DNA from: Granulicatella seriolae
Lineage (GTDB): Bacteria > Bacillota > Bacilli > Lactobacillales > Aerococcaceae
NCBI RefSeq assembly: GCF_024543085.1
Contig: NZ_JANHNZ010000003.1
Coordinates: 186,001-250,000 of the forward strand
Length of the DNA stretch: 64,000 nt
Direction: 5' to 3'
The notes beneath the pieces were generated by a model. It saw nothing but the letters and a program-made list of their open reading frames with translations. It was not told where the DNA came from and searched no databases. Every line of letters begins with the position of its first letter. Position 1 is the first letter of the stretch. Shown piece after piece: positions 8,653 to 17,511 of this stretch. A program made the translations under genes and the position numbers.

Positions 8653-9872
8653 AAAAATATCAACTACCATTTGTAGTGGTTTTTTCTGTTGTTTGCATAC
8701 TATCTTTATTTTTAATTATTAAACAAACTTTTGCTGGAACAGATAGCCAGTCGTCAAGTCAAAGTTCTACTTCGATTGTGGAAAGTTCGAGTCAAAAAGA
8801 GGTCGAAAAATCCACTAGTCAAGACTTAAGGCAAGTATCCATTTTTGCTGTGGGGGACAACTTGTTGCACTCACCCATTATCCACTACGCTGATTCTTTA
8901 GATGGTCAAATGGATAAGCAGTTCAACTTTGTTCCTATTTATGAGTTGGTTAAACCTTATGTAGATAAGGTTGATTTAGCTTATTACAATCAGGAAACCA
9001 TTCTTGGCGGAGATGATAGGGAATTTACCAACTATCCTATCTTTAATTCACCTAGTCAAGTAGCTATTGACTTCCAACAAATAGGTTTTAATCTAGTCAA
9101 TATTGCTAACAATCATACTTTAGATCAAGGACCTAGCGGAGTAGAGCATGCCGTTTCAGTCTACCAAAAACTCCCAGATACCTTGGCAACAGGGGCATTT
9201 ATTAGTCAAGAAAGCCGAGATACCATTCCTATTATCGAAAGAAATAATGTAAAAATTGCCTTTTTAGCCTATACAGAACCGACTAATGGCTGGATATCAG
9301 ATACAGATTATCGACTAAATACTTTTGATAAAGAAATCATGACTAGAGACATCACTTTAGCGAAAGAACAGGCTGACATTGTGATTGTTTCGGCGCATTG
9401 GGGTGACGAAAATATCTTTATCCCTAATGAGATTCAGAAAGAATTTGCTCAACTCTTTGCTGATTTAAAGGTAGATTTAGTCATTGGCTCTCACCCTCAT
9501 GTGATTCAACCGATTGAATGGGTTGAGGGTAGCTCAGGCAATAAAACCTTGGTGATTTATTCGTTGGGAAACTTTATCAGTCATATGATCGAAACGTATA
9601 ATTTATTGGATTATGGCTTTTCCGCAAACTTTGTTGAAACCTCTTCGGGTGAGTGGACTATTGAAGACGCCAAGGCCATCCCATTTGTGACGCACTATCA
9701 AATTGAAGGTAGTGGTGATTTAGGAAATCAATATAGTTATAAAGTTTACCCATTAGCTGATTATCCTGATGATTTGGCAGCTAGACACCGAATTCATGAC
9801 CATGGAGAAGCTTTTTCCAAAGATTTAATGTATGAAAAATTTAAAGAAGTTGTACCAGAAGAATTTCAATAA
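8649..9872 (+). CDS. CapA/PgsA-like metallophosphatase-fold surface protein
   Basis: An N-terminal signal anchor (about residues 5-27) and a serine-rich spacer lead to a CapA/PgsA domain: AVGDNLLHSP, NIANNHTLDQG, SAHWGDE and GSHPHVIQPIE carry the metal-binding residues of the calcineurin-like fold, and YSLGNFIS follows. In Bacillus the family takes part in poly-gamma-glutamate export, but no capB/capC genes are nearby. A housekeeping envelope role is therefore more likely than capsule formation. GTG 8649 overlaps the cmk stop. The 407-residue length is usual for the family. Substrate unknown. Confidence 0.8.
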   Translation: MKKYQLPFVVVFSVVCILSLFLIIKQTFAGTDSQSSSQSSTSIVESSSQKEVEKSTSQDLRQVSIFAVGDNLLHSPIIHYADSLDGQMDKQFNFVPIYELVKPYVDKVDLAYYNQETILGGDDREFTNYPIFNSPSQVAIDFQQIGFNLVNIANNHTLDQGPSGVEHAVSVYQKLPDTLATGAFISQESRDTIPIIERNNVKIAFLAYTEPTNGWISDTDYRLNTFDKEIMTRDITLAKEQADIVIVSAHWGDENIFIPNEIQKEFAQLFADLKVDLVIGSHPHVIQPIEWVEGSSGNKTLVIYSLGNFISHMIETYNLLDYGFSANFVETSSGEWTIEDAKAIPFVTHYQIEGSGDLGNQYSYKVYPLADYPDDLAARHRIHDHGEAFSKDLMYEKFKEVVPEEFQ

Positions 9873-9896
9873 TAGGTTTCTGCCTTGAATTGTTTG

Positions 9897-9989
9897 AAAT
9901 AGTAGAATTATCAAGGATTTAATGATATTATTTAGATAGTAATGTAGTAGATGCTTGAACGTCTTCATTGTTTGGCCATTCTACTATTT
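9897..9989 (+). promoter_or_regulatory. Inverted repeat in the rpsA leader
   Basis: AAATAGTAGAAT (9897-9908) is perfectly complementary to ATTCTACTATTT (9978-9989), enclosing 69 bases upstream of rpsA. It could form a long-range stem in an rpsA leader transcript. S1 genes are autoregulated in some bacteria, but no such mechanism is shown here. Confidence 0.35.
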
Positions 9990-10026
9990 AATAAATGAGA
10001 TAGTGGCTCAAATAGGAGGAAAGCAA

Positions 10027-11265
10027 ATGTCAGATGTTGAAGCAAAAAACGAAGTAGTAGAACAAGATAATCTATCTACAGTAGAAACAATGCAAGATGC
10101 ATTGAATATTGTTAGGGATGTTCAAATTGGGGACCTTGTTCAAGGTGAAGTCTTATCTCTACAAGATAAACAAGTTATTGTTGGAATTGTTGGCGGTGGT
10201 GTTGAAGGAGTTATTCCTTTCAATGAACTATCTGCAACACCTTTTGAGAACATTACGGATATCTTAAATATTGGAGATGTCGTTGAGTTAGTTGTTATCA
10301 AACAAATTAAAGACAAAGAGAATGGAAGCTTTTTACTTTCTAAACGTCGTATAGATGCCAAGAAAGTTTGGGATGAAATTCAAGTGAAATTTGATAACAA
10401 AGAAATTATTGAAGCACCTGTAACAGATGTTGTTCGTGGTGGGTTAGTGGTTGATGCTGGGATTCGTGGTTTTGTGCCTGCATCTATGGTGGAAGACCAT
10501 TTTGTAGAAGATTTTTCATCTTACAAAGGCAAAACACTCAAATTCAAGATTGTGGATATTGAACCTAGTGAAAATCGCTTAATTCTTTCACACAAAGAAA
10601 TCGTTGCCGAAGAAAAAGCTGCTAAAAGACAAGAAATCTTAGAAGAGTTAGTTGCTGGGGACACAGTTACTGGTACAGTTGCTCGTTTAACGAACTTCGG
10701 AGCATTTATCGATTTAGGTGGTGTTGATGGATTAGTTCATATTTCACAAATCTCTCATAACCATGTTGCAAAAGCTAGTGATGTTCTAACTGTCGGAGAA
10801 ACAGTCACTGTTAAAATCCTTTCTGTAGATAAAGAAAATGAAAAAATTTCTCTATCTATCAAAGATACCTTGCCTGGACCTTGGGATAATATTGAGGAAC
10901 GCGCAGCAATTGGTTCTGTTTTAGAAGGAATTGTTAAACGCTTGACTAGTTTTGGTGCCTTTGTTGAATTGTATCCAGGTGTTGAAGGACTGGTTCATAT
11001 TTCACAAATCGCTCATAAACATATCGCAACTCCACATGAAGTTTTACAAGAAGGACAAACTGTTTCTGTAAAAGTCTTAGATGTGCAACCAAGTGAACAA
11101 CGTATTTCTTTAAGTATTAAAGCCCTTGAAGAAAAACCTGAAGCACCAGTGGTTGAAGTTGAAGAAGAGTATATTCCTAATACCGACTCTGATGAAGGTA
11201 CTTTTTCATTAGCGGATCGTTTAGGAGATCAATTGTCAGATTTTGTAACGGACGACCAAGAATAA
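10027..11265 (+). CDS. rpsA: Ribosomal protein S1 homologue, four S1 domains
   Basis: This is an RNA-binding protein of the S1 family. Four OB-fold S1 domains can be read at about residues 25-95, 105-175, 193-262 and 280-350, the last two with the strong signatures TNFGAFIDLGGVDGLVHIS and TSFGAFVELYPGVEGLVHIS. The Firmicute form has four domains rather than the six of E. coli S1. ATG 10027 is chosen because AGGAGGAAA lies just upstream and MSDVEAKN starts the conserved protein; an in-frame ATG 72 bp upstream lacks a ribosome binding site. An acidic tail closes the protein, and a terminator follows. Confidence 0.92.
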   Translation: MSDVEAKNEVVEQDNLSTVETMQDALNIVRDVQIGDLVQGEVLSLQDKQVIVGIVGGGVEGVIPFNELSATPFENITDILNIGDVVELVVIKQIKDKENGSFLLSKRRIDAKKVWDEIQVKFDNKEIIEAPVTDVVRGGLVVDAGIRGFVPASMVEDHFVEDFSSYKGKTLKFKIVDIEPSENRLILSHKEIVAEEKAAKRQEILEELVAGDTVTGTVARLTNFGAFIDLGGVDGLVHISQISHNHVAKASDVLTVGETVTVKILSVDKENEKISLSIKDTLPGPWDNIEERAAIGSVLEGIVKRLTSFGAFVELYPGVEGLVHISQIAHKHIATPHEVLQEGQTVSVKVLDVQPSEQRISLSIKALEEKPEAPVVEVEEEYIPNTDSDEGTFSLADRLGDQLSDFVTDDQE

Positions 11266-11290
11266 AACAACAACAATAATGATGGATTAG

Positions 11291-11320
11291 CGGTCTGGAA
11301 CGATTGTTCCAGACCGTTTT
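11291..11320 (+). terminator. Rho-independent terminator after rpsA
   Basis: CGGTCTGGAAC-GATT-GTTCCAGACCG is a perfect 11-bp stem followed by TTTT. Confidence 0.85.
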
Positions 11321-11348
11321 ATCTGAAAGAATGTAAGGAGGTTTTAAG

Positions 11349-12662
11349 ATGACGAATCCTGTCATAGCCATCGTTGGAAGACCAAACGTTGGTAAATCAA
11401 CAATTTTTAATCGTATTGTCGGTGAGCGAATCTCTATAGTAGAAGATGTTGCCGGAGTAACTCGGGACCGTATCTACTCAGACGGAGAATGGCTTGGACA
11501 CAAATTTCATGTGATTGATACTGGGGGAATTGATGTAACTGATGAACCCTTTATGTCAAATATCAAAATGCAGGCAGAAATTGCTATGGAAGAAGCTGAT
11601 GTGATTATTTTTCTGACTAGTGTTAGAGAAGGTGTCACGACAACGGATGAGCATATTGCTAAACTATTGTACCGCACCAAAAAACCTGTTTTGTTAGCTG
11701 TAAATAAAGTGGATAATCCTGAAATGAGAAGTGATATTTTTGACTTTTATGCTTTAGGATTTGGAGAACCATTTCCAATTTCGGGAAGCCATGGACTAGG
11801 CCTAGGAGATTTGCTTGATGAAGCAGTTAAAGTCTTTCCTAAAGAAGATGAAAATGCAAAAGAAGAAGATATTATTCGTTTTTCGTTTATCGGGCGACCG
11901 AATGTTGGTAAGTCATCCCTGGTCAATGCTATGTTAGGTGAGGAACGGGTTATTGTGTCTGATATTGCTGGTACTACTCGAGATGCCATTGATACAGAAT
12001 TTGTGGACCAAGAAGGCAATATCTACCAAATGATTGATACTGCTGGTATCCGTAAAAAAGGACGTGTTTTTGAATCTACAGAAAAATATAGTGTTTTGCG
12101 TGCCATGAGAGCCATTGAACGTTCAGATATTGTTTGTGTGGTGCTAAATGCTGAGGAAGGTATTCAAGAACAAGATAAAAAAATTGCAGGGTACGCCCAT
12201 GAAGCTGGAAAAGGGGTTATTATTCTAGTAAATAAATGGGATACCTTAGAGAAAGATAACTCTACTTTCAAAGACTTTGAGGAAGACATTCGTGCAGAAT
12301 TTCAATATTTAGCCTATGCACCAATCTTGTTTGTTTCCGCTAAAACTAAGCAACGCTTAAATAAAATCCCAGAATTATTGAAAGAGATTCATGAAGTGCG
12401 TTCAAAACGTATCTCATCTTCTATTTTGAACGATGTCCTAATGGATGCCATAGCCATGAATCCAACGCCAACGGACAAAGGGCAACGCTTAAAAATCTAT
12501 TACATGACTCAAGTAGCTATACAACCACCAACCTTTGTTGTTTTTGTAAATGATGTAGAATTGATGCATTTTTCATACCAACGATTTTTAGAAAATCGAA
12601 TTCGAGCTTCTTTTGGATTTATGGGAACGCCTATTCACATGATTATAAGAAAGAGAAAATAA
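11349..12662 (+). CDS. der: Ribosome assembly GTPase Der (EngA)
   Basis: This essential tandem GTPase acts in 50S ribosome maturation. The first G domain begins GRPNVGKST (residues 8-16), with DTGGID and NKVD; the second repeats GRPNVGKSS near residue 182, with [10 protein letters not shown] and NKWD. A KH-like C-terminal domain ends [17 protein letters not shown]. At 437 residues it is full length. ATG 11349 has an AAGGAGG ribosome binding site. It lies between rpsA and hup as in Bacillus and is separated from rpsA by a terminator. Confidence 0.97.
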   Translation: MTNPVIAIVGRPNVGKSTIFNRIVGERISIVEDVAGVTRDRIYSDGEWLGHKFHVIDTGGIDVTDEPFMSNIKMQAEIAMEEADVIIFLTSVREGVTTTDEHIAKLLYRTKKPVLLAVNKVDNPEMRSDIFDFYALGFGEPFPISGSHGLGLGDLLDEAVKVFPKEDENAKEEDIIRFSFIGRPNVGKSSLVNAMLGEERVIVSDIAGTTRDAIDTEFVDQEGNIYQMIDTAGIRKKGRVFESTEKYSVLRAMRAIERSDIVCVVLNAEEGIQEQDKKIAGYAHEAGKGVIILVNKWDTLEKDNSTFKDFEEDIRAEFQYLAYAPILFVSAKTKQRLNKIPELLKEIHEVRSKRISSSILNDVLMDAIAMNPTPTDKGQRLKIYYMTQVAIQPPTFVVFVNDVELMHFSYQRFLENRIRASFGFMGTPIHMIIRKRK

Positions 12663-12693
12663 GGATATATCAACATTTTCACGGCTAAATCGT

Positions 12694-12722
12694 TGAAAGT
12701 ATTTTCTTTGAATGGTATACTT
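12694..12722 (+). promoter_or_regulatory. Promoter of hup
   Basis: TTGAAA and TATACT are separated by 17 bp, with an upstream TG giving an extended -10. The predicted leader is about 118 nt and starts with a short GAAATCA/TGATTTC hairpin. Confidence 0.75.
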
Positions 12723-12847
12723 TGTTAGAAATCACAGATGGTTGATTTCCAATATGAAGTTTTGGACCACTCAAGACGGAATGTTGTCATGACTTGTTTA
12801 TTCAAGATCCATGAATTTTCTTTTTAGAAAATGGAGGTGAAACTAAA

Positions 12848-13126
12848 TTGGCAAATAAAGCAGAATTAGTAGATCGTATTGCTAAGAAAACAGACTTCAC
12901 TAAGAAAGACGTAACTGCTACTGTAGACGCGTTGTTCGAAGTAATTCAAGAAGCATTACAAGCTGGTGAAAAAGTACAAGTTATCGGTTTTGGTAACTTT
13001 GAAGTACGTGAACGCGCTGCTCGTAAAGGACGTAACCCTCAATCAGGTGAAGAAATCCAAATCGAAGCAAGCAAAGTTCCTGCATTCAAACCAGGTAAAG
13101 CTTTAAAAGATGCAGTTAAAAAATAA
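12848..13126 (+). CDS. hup: DNA-binding protein HU
   Basis: HU is a small nucleoid protein that bends and compacts DNA. The 92-residue product has the full family pattern: the N-terminal helical part ([20 protein letters not shown]), [18 protein letters not shown] at the start of the DNA-binding arm and [15 protein letters not shown] at the end. Start is TTG 12848, supported by a GGAGGTGAA ribosome binding site 8 bp upstream. A strong promoter and a perfect terminator bracket it as a single-gene unit. Codon use is of the highly expressed type. Confidence 0.97.
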   Translation: MANKAELVDRIAKKTDFTKKDVTATVDALFEVIQEALQAGEKVQVIGFGNFEVRERAARKGRNPQSGEEIQIEASKVPAFKPGKALKDAVKK

Positions 13127-13142
13127 TTTTAATGATCTTTTG

Positions 13143-13184
13143 GACTTTAATTCCTAATCTAATTAGGAATTAAAGTCTTTTTTT
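13143..13184 (+). terminator. Terminator of hup
   Basis: A perfect 16-bp stem (GACTTTAATTCCTAAT with its complement, loop CTA) is followed by seven T residues. Confidence 0.93.
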
Positions 13185-13196
13185 GATTTGTTAGAC

Positions 13197-13429
13197 GGGG
13201 CAAAGAAAGTCCGTATTATAACAAAACAAAAGAGTTTCCGATAGCTGTATCAGAAATCGAAAAGGTGGCACCGCCGTGAGCCAAGGTCTCACGACTTAGC
13301 TGTCTACGTATCTGTAATCGACTAAAGTCGAAACAGCTACTGTGCGACAGCTATGCTATACACCTTTATTTCTGATACAGCTATCGGAAACTCTTTTGAT
13401 TTTATGATAATAAAAACTTTTATCTAGCC
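13197..13429 (+). repeat. Three-way-junction repeat, copy R1
   Basis: This is the best-preserved member of the family described in the summary. The inner unit is 13228-13397. Its closing stem is a perfect 30-bp match (13228-13257 with 13368-13397). Inside it AAAGGTG pairs with CACCTTT, CGTGAG pairs with CTCACG (arm A), TAGCTGTC (13297-13304) pairs with GACAGCTA (13346-13353), and CGAC-TAAA-GTCG (13319-13330) caps arm B. Weak outer boxes (GGGGCAAAGAAAGTCC on the left, AAAACTTTTATCTAGCC on the right) flank it. The rest of the 13185-13577 gap holds only a possible extended -10 (TGCTATGAT, ending 13495) for the TPR gene. Confidence 0.9.
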
Positions 13430-13577
13430 AATTTTCTACGCTATGGAATTAAACAGGGGATTTTAGTTTATAAAATGTTGTTCAAATGCTATGATAGGGT
13501 AAGAAGTATGTGATGATGAAAGCTATTATTGAATGTTCTGGCCGACGAATGAATAGCAAAAATAGAAGGAGAAACGA

Positions 13578-14858
13578 ATGAATACTATCACTGAACAAAT
13601 TCAAGAATCCATGGAAGTCCAAGACATTGAAAAAGTGTATCAACTGTATCATAATTTTTTTGAAGAATTTGACGCTAGCAAGCAAATGGACCAATTAATT
13701 GATTTGGCTGATTATTCATATGAAATTGGGTTTTATGAAGAGTCTAGAAGAGCGTATACGTTATTAGCAAGTCTTGAGCCACAAGAATCCATGTGGACGA
13801 TTCGTTTAGCTGAGTTGTTTATTAATGAGGGTGAATTCGATCAAGCCTTGTCTTTGTTGTTTGATATTCCTGATACTGATCCTAATTACCCAGCTGTATT
13901 AGTGGCTCAATCAGCTATATACTTACAACAGGGCTATGAAGATGTTGCAGAAAGAAAGCTACTACAAGCCAAGGAGCTAGCACCTGATGAACCCCAGGTC
14001 AATTTTTACTTAGGATTATTCCTCTTAGAAATGGGGCAAATTTCAAGAGCAATTACTTTTTTAAAAGATTATATTGCCTTAGAACAAGATAGCCCAGGAC
14101 ATAATGAAGCATTTCAACGGTTGATTCAAGCGTATTTGATAGAAGAAGATTACCAAGCCGTAGAAGAATTGATAGAGGATTTAAATCTTGACCAATTGTA
14201 TCCAAATCTTTTGGTTGATTTGGCACAAGGCTATCTTCAACAAAAAAATTATGAGAAAGCTCTTGAAGTCTATAGTCATATGCTAATGCAAGAACCGGAC
14301 TCCTTAGATGCACTTCATGGGTTAGCAATCATTGCTAATTTGCAAAGGAATTTTGAAAAATCTAATGAAACCATCGAAGAGATTATAAAATTAAGCCCGT
14401 TTTCAGCTTTAGCCTATGATATCCAATCAAAAAATTATTATGCTCTAGGCAATATTGAAGCAGCAATCCAAGCGGCGAAAAAAGCTATGGACATGGATCC
14501 TGAAAGTGTTGATACGGTTATTGAATATATTATGCTCTTGATGAAGTACGATGACTTTGAAACAGCATTAGCCACTATTGAGGTGACTTTACAAGCCAAT
14601 ATTTTTGATCCAATGTTACTGTACCTCCAAGCACAAGCCTATGAAGCAGTAGAGGACTATTCAGCAGCTTACGAGAGCTATCAAGAAGCTGAGGAGTATT
14701 TAAAAGACTCTATAGATTTTATCAAGAGTTATACGAAATTCCTGAGAGAAGAAGGGGAGATTCAAAAGGCTAAGGCCTTATTGGATCATGCGCTTATTTT
14801 AGAACCCTTGAATCAAGAAATATTAGACTTACGACAACAACTATTTGAAGAGGAGTAA
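13578..14858 (+). CDS. ypiA: Tetratricopeptide repeat protein (YpiA-like)
   Basis: The protein is 426 residues, soluble and acidic, made almost entirely of helical TPR units (for example ALHGLAIIANLQRNFEKSNE and AYDIQSKNYYALGNIEAAIQ). TPR arrays form protein-binding scaffolds; the partner is not known. In Bacillus ypiA occupies the same position upstream of ypiB and has nearly the same length. The ATG has an AGAAGGAGAAA ribosome binding site. The next gene follows after 17 bp, so the two are co-transcribed. Confidence 0.85.
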   Translation: MNTITEQIQESMEVQDIEKVYQLYHNFFEEFDASKQMDQLIDLADYSYEIGFYEESRRAYTLLASLEPQESMWTIRLAELFINEGEFDQALSLLFDIPDTDPNYPAVLVAQSAIYLQQGYEDVAERKLLQAKELAPDEPQVNFYLGLFLLEMGQISRAITFLKDYIALEQDSPGHNEAFQRLIQAYLIEEDYQAVEELIEDLNLDQLYPNLLVDLAQGYLQQKNYEKALEVYSHMLMQEPDSLDALHGLAIIANLQRNFEKSNETIEEIIKLSPFSALAYDIQSKNYYALGNIEAAIQAAKKAMDMDPESVDTVIEYIMLLMKYDDFETALATIEVTLQANIFDPMLLYLQAQAYEAVEDYSAAYESYQEAEEYLKDSIDFIKSYTKFLREEGEIQKAKALLDHALILEPLNQEILDLRQQLFEEE

Positions 14859-14875
14859 GAAGGTGACCCTGTTAC

Positions 14876-15415
14876 ATGTTTAATCCAACACTTGAGGCCA
14901 AAAAGAAATTCATTGCTTGGTTTATTAAAAACTATCGTCTACAAAGAAGAGAGTCTTTGTGGATTTTGAACTATTTATTAAACCATGAACTACTATTGAA
15001 ACAAATCCATTTTGTGGAACATGTGGAGAAAACTCCTCGAGGAATGCGATTTGACTTAACTGTTCCTGCCAGCGAATCGTTTGTCTATTTTAAAAACCAA
15101 GTTCAATTCGACAATCCTGAACAAGCTTTTCATGATATCCGATTAAATTGGAAAGAAGCGTGTTATTTAGAATTGCGTTTTGAACAATCCTATCAAACTC
15201 TAGTTTCTTTCGGGGTCATCGAAAGTAACCCCTATGACGACTTCTCACAGACACTGGTTGACATGGTGGATTCGGAGTTAGAGGACTTCCAAGACTATCT
15301 GGTCAAGGACCAACTGATTGGAAAAATTGATCAGGCTCTAGAAAAAGGAGACAAAGAGGCATTTATGTACTTTACTCAACAATTAAATGAAATGGAGAAA
15401 AAAATACATGATTGA
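14876..15415 (+). CDS. ypiB: UPF0302 family protein YpiB
   Basis: The 179-residue cytoplasmic protein has the length of Bacillus YpiB and starts with the family segment KKKFIAWFIKNYRLQRRES, followed by WILNYLLNH and a conserved TPRGMRF. UPF0302 has no settled biochemical function, and no catalytic motif can be seen. It lies between ypiA and the CCA-adding enzyme and overlaps the latter by 8 bp. The ribosome binding site AAGGTGA lies about 9 bp before ATG 14876. Confidence 0.85.
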   Translation: MFNPTLEAKKKFIAWFIKNYRLQRRESLWILNYLLNHELLLKQIHFVEHVEKTPRGMRFDLTVPASESFVYFKNQVQFDNPEQAFHDIRLNWKEACYLELRFEQSYQTLVSFGVIESNPYDDFSQTLVDMVDSELEDFQDYLVKDQLIGKIDQALEKGDKEAFMYFTQQLNEMEKKIHD

Positions 15416-16625
15416 ATCATCAGCTCTTTTTATAGCAGCAAAACCAATTATCCAAAAAATTATTGACCACGGTTATGAAGCTTATTTTGTTGGTGGAGCG
15501 GTACGGGATTCGCTTTTGAACAAACCAGTATCTGATGTAGATATTGCTACTAGTGCGACGCCACTTGAGATAAAGGCCATTTTTACTAAAACGTTTGATG
15601 TTGGTATAGAGCATGGAACTGTTCTTGTCTATGAGCAAGGAGTGGGCTATGAGATTACCACTTTCCGAACAGAAAGTAATTATGAGGATTTTAGGCATCC
15701 TTCTTCTGTATCTTTTGTCCGATCTTTGGAAGAGGACTTAAAGAGACGAGACTTCACTATTAACGCTTTAGCACTAAGCATTGATGATAGGGTGATTGAT
15801 TACTTTGGTGGCCAAGAAGATTTGGCTAGGCAGTTGTTAAGGTCTGTGGGATTAGCGCAAGAGCGTTTTTCAGAAGATGCTTTACGGATGTTTCGGGCTA
15901 TTCGATTCGTGTCACAGTTGGACTTTGCGGTTGACCCAGAAACAATTGAGGCAATTCGCCTCTTAAAAGCCAACCTTTCTCATGTTGCTGTTGAACGTAT
16001 TCAGGTAGAATGGGTTAAAACACTGGTGGGGCCTGCTCGAAATAGAGCCATAAAACTATTGGTAGATACTGGACTTTATGAGTATTGTCCAAAGCTTGCT
16101 GACCAAAAAGAAAATCTTTTGTCGTTTTCTGAAAATACATTTCCACAATTATCCACTTTCCAAGCGTGGGTTTTATTGTGTCATTATCTTGGTTTTCATT
16201 CGGAGAATGTAAGACCCTTTTTAAAGGCATGGAAATTATCCAATAAGGTGTTGGATGAAACCCAAGCAGGCTTAGGTTTGCTACATGAGCGATTTACAAG
16301 AAAATGGAACTTTTTCATGGCCTTTAGTCATCCATTGCACGTATCCTTAGAAGTCGAAGCACTTTTACCATCCTTGGGCTATCAAGATGAAAGTCAATTT
16401 CTAGAAAATGTCTATAAAGAACTACCTATTGAATCCTTGAAACAGCTGGCTTTTAACGGTAAGGACATTCAAGAGCTATTAAACTTAAAGAAGAGTGGTC
16501 CAATCATTGGCCAATCCTTAACCTATCTAAAAAATGCTGTTCTAAATCAAGAAGTTAAAAATACTAAGGAAGATTTACAAGACTATCTTTTATCAGCTGA
16601 CTTTATCAAAAACTTGTATCATTAA
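15408..16625 (+). CDS. cca: CCA tRNA nucleotidyltransferase
   Basis: The enzyme adds or repairs the 3' CCA end of tRNAs. The class II nucleotidyltransferase head shows FVGGAVRDSLLNKPVSDVDI near residues 27-46, with the two metal-binding aspartates in DVD, then RRDFTINALAL and the RFSEDALRMFRAIRF helix that recognises C and A. Helical body and tail bring it to 405 residues. ATG 15408 is chosen because a GGAG precedes it and the conserved core starts nearby; an in-frame ATG 21 bp earlier would add unconserved residues. It overlaps ypiB by 8 bp. Confidence 0.93.
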   Translation: MIESSALFIAAKPIIQKIIDHGYEAYFVGGAVRDSLLNKPVSDVDIATSATPLEIKAIFTKTFDVGIEHGTVLVYEQGVGYEITTFRTESNYEDFRHPSSVSFVRSLEEDLKRRDFTINALALSIDDRVIDYFGGQEDLARQLLRSVGLAQERFSEDALRMFRAIRFVSQLDFAVDPETIEAIRLLKANLSHVAVERIQVEWVKTLVGPARNRAIKLLVDTGLYEYCPKLADQKENLLSFSENTFPQLSTFQAWVLLCHYLGFHSENVRPFLKAWKLSNKVLDETQAGLGLLHERFTRKWNFFMAFSHPLHVSLEVEALLPSLGYQDESQFLENVYKELPIESLKQLAFNGKDIQELLNLKKSGPIIGQSLTYLKNAVLNQEVKNTKEDLQDYLLSADFIKNLYH

Positions 16626-16674
16626 TCGATAGACTATGCATAAGTTGAGTCTCCAGACTTGAATAGTAACTAAA

Positions 16675-16694
16675 AAAGACTTTTTGCCTAGCAC
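16675..16694 (+). repeat. Possible fossil right end of the repeat family
   Basis: GACTTTTTGCCTAGCAC resembles the right outer box of copy R7 (GAACTTTTTGCTTAGCAC). No matching left end or core is recognisable nearby, so this is tentative. Confidence 0.3.
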
Positions 16695-16767
16695 CATAGT
16701 ACTTTGACTCCTTTTAGCCATTTAGACTTGATAATGAGACTACTTAGCTAAGAATAAAAGAAATGAA

Positions 16768-16796
16768 TTGAAAGATAGTCTTGACAATGGTACAAT
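16768..16796 (+). promoter_or_regulatory. Promoter upstream of the 16847 gene
   Basis: TTGAAA and TACAAT are separated by 17 bp, with TG before the -10. Confidence 0.75.
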
Positions 16797-16846
16797 TTTA
16801 GAAGAGGGTAAGCCCCTATACTGAAGAATATCAAGGAGAGTGTCCT

Positions 16847-17320
16847 ATGAAAAAAGTAATGTCAGGTTTACGTTTCACATTTAGAAATGGAGAAACATGG
16901 ACCATTAATCGCCGCTTGATTGGAGATTTGTGGATTAAACAAATCACAACTTCATTTGGTCGTATCAATGGTAGTGAGTTTCAAGAAATTCACCCATGTG
17001 ATTCTTTAAGAATTGAAATCCTTCCAGAAGCAGACCACGTTATGTCTGAAGATATTAATCTAGGTGGATTAGAGCTTGGAATGTTTGAACGTGTTAAAAA
17101 ATATAGCGATATCGAGTTAATGGATATTTTATATAAAGATAGTGAACATCCAAAATCAGATGTTATCGTAACAACAGACCGTGTTTACTTCCCTTACAAT
17201 CCAATTGATGTAGATGGAAATGACAATGAATACCAATCATCAACCATTGATGAAGAAGGTCATTTGTTCATCGTTATCGATCCAAACAAAACCGTTAAGG
17301 ATCTTTATCCTAAAGCATAA
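16847..17320 (+). CDS. Conserved-looking hypothetical protein, 157 residues
   Basis: I do not recognise this gene. It has a strong promoter, a good ribosome binding site (AAGGAGAG) and its own terminator, so it is expressed as a single gene. The product is soluble, without signal peptide or membrane helix. It is rich in beta-forming segments (GLRFTFRNGETWTINRRLIG near the start, DVIVTTDRVYFPYNP at about 105-119) and acidic near the C-terminus. Codon use resembles that of well-expressed neighbours. It sits where Bacillus has birA-panBCD between cca and dinG. Only a database search could place it. Confidence 0.7.
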   Translation: MKKVMSGLRFTFRNGETWTINRRLIGDLWIKQITTSFGRINGSEFQEIHPCDSLRIEILPEADHVMSEDINLGGLELGMFERVKKYSDIELMDILYKDSEHPKSDVIVTTDRVYFPYNPIDVDGNDNEYQSSTIDEEGHLFIVIDPNKTVKDLYPKA

Positions 17321-17333
17321 GAATAGAAACAAG

Positions 17334-17372
17334 AAAAGCAACCAATTGCAAAACTTGGTTGCTTTTTTCTTT
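17334..17372 (+). terminator. Terminator after the 16847 gene
   Basis: AAAAGCAACCAA pairs with TTGGTTGCTTTT (12 bp), followed by T residues. Confidence 0.85.
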
Positions 17373-17422
17373 TTCCGATCCATTAAAATTGGTAAGAAAT
17401 AGATAGATTATAAATTATCGCT

Positions 17423-17450
17423 TTGACCTAGGGCATGATAATGATAAAAT
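17423..17450 (+). promoter_or_regulatory. Promoter of dinG
   Basis: TTGACC and TAAAAT are separated by 16 bp, about 60 bp before the dinG start codon. Confidence 0.6.
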
Positions 17451-17511
17451 GAGTAGTGGTTAAAACATAATACACACATAGGAAAGAAATAATGGCGAAA
17501 AGGAGGAGACC

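Noticed and set aside
13482-13694. 70-residue minus-strand frame over the start of ypiA
   Set aside because: It is the complement of the TPR gene, with no ribosome binding site or promoter.
17214-17402. 62-residue plus-strand frame overlapping the end of the 16847 gene
   Set aside because: It is a frame-shifted shadow of that gene and reads through its terminator.
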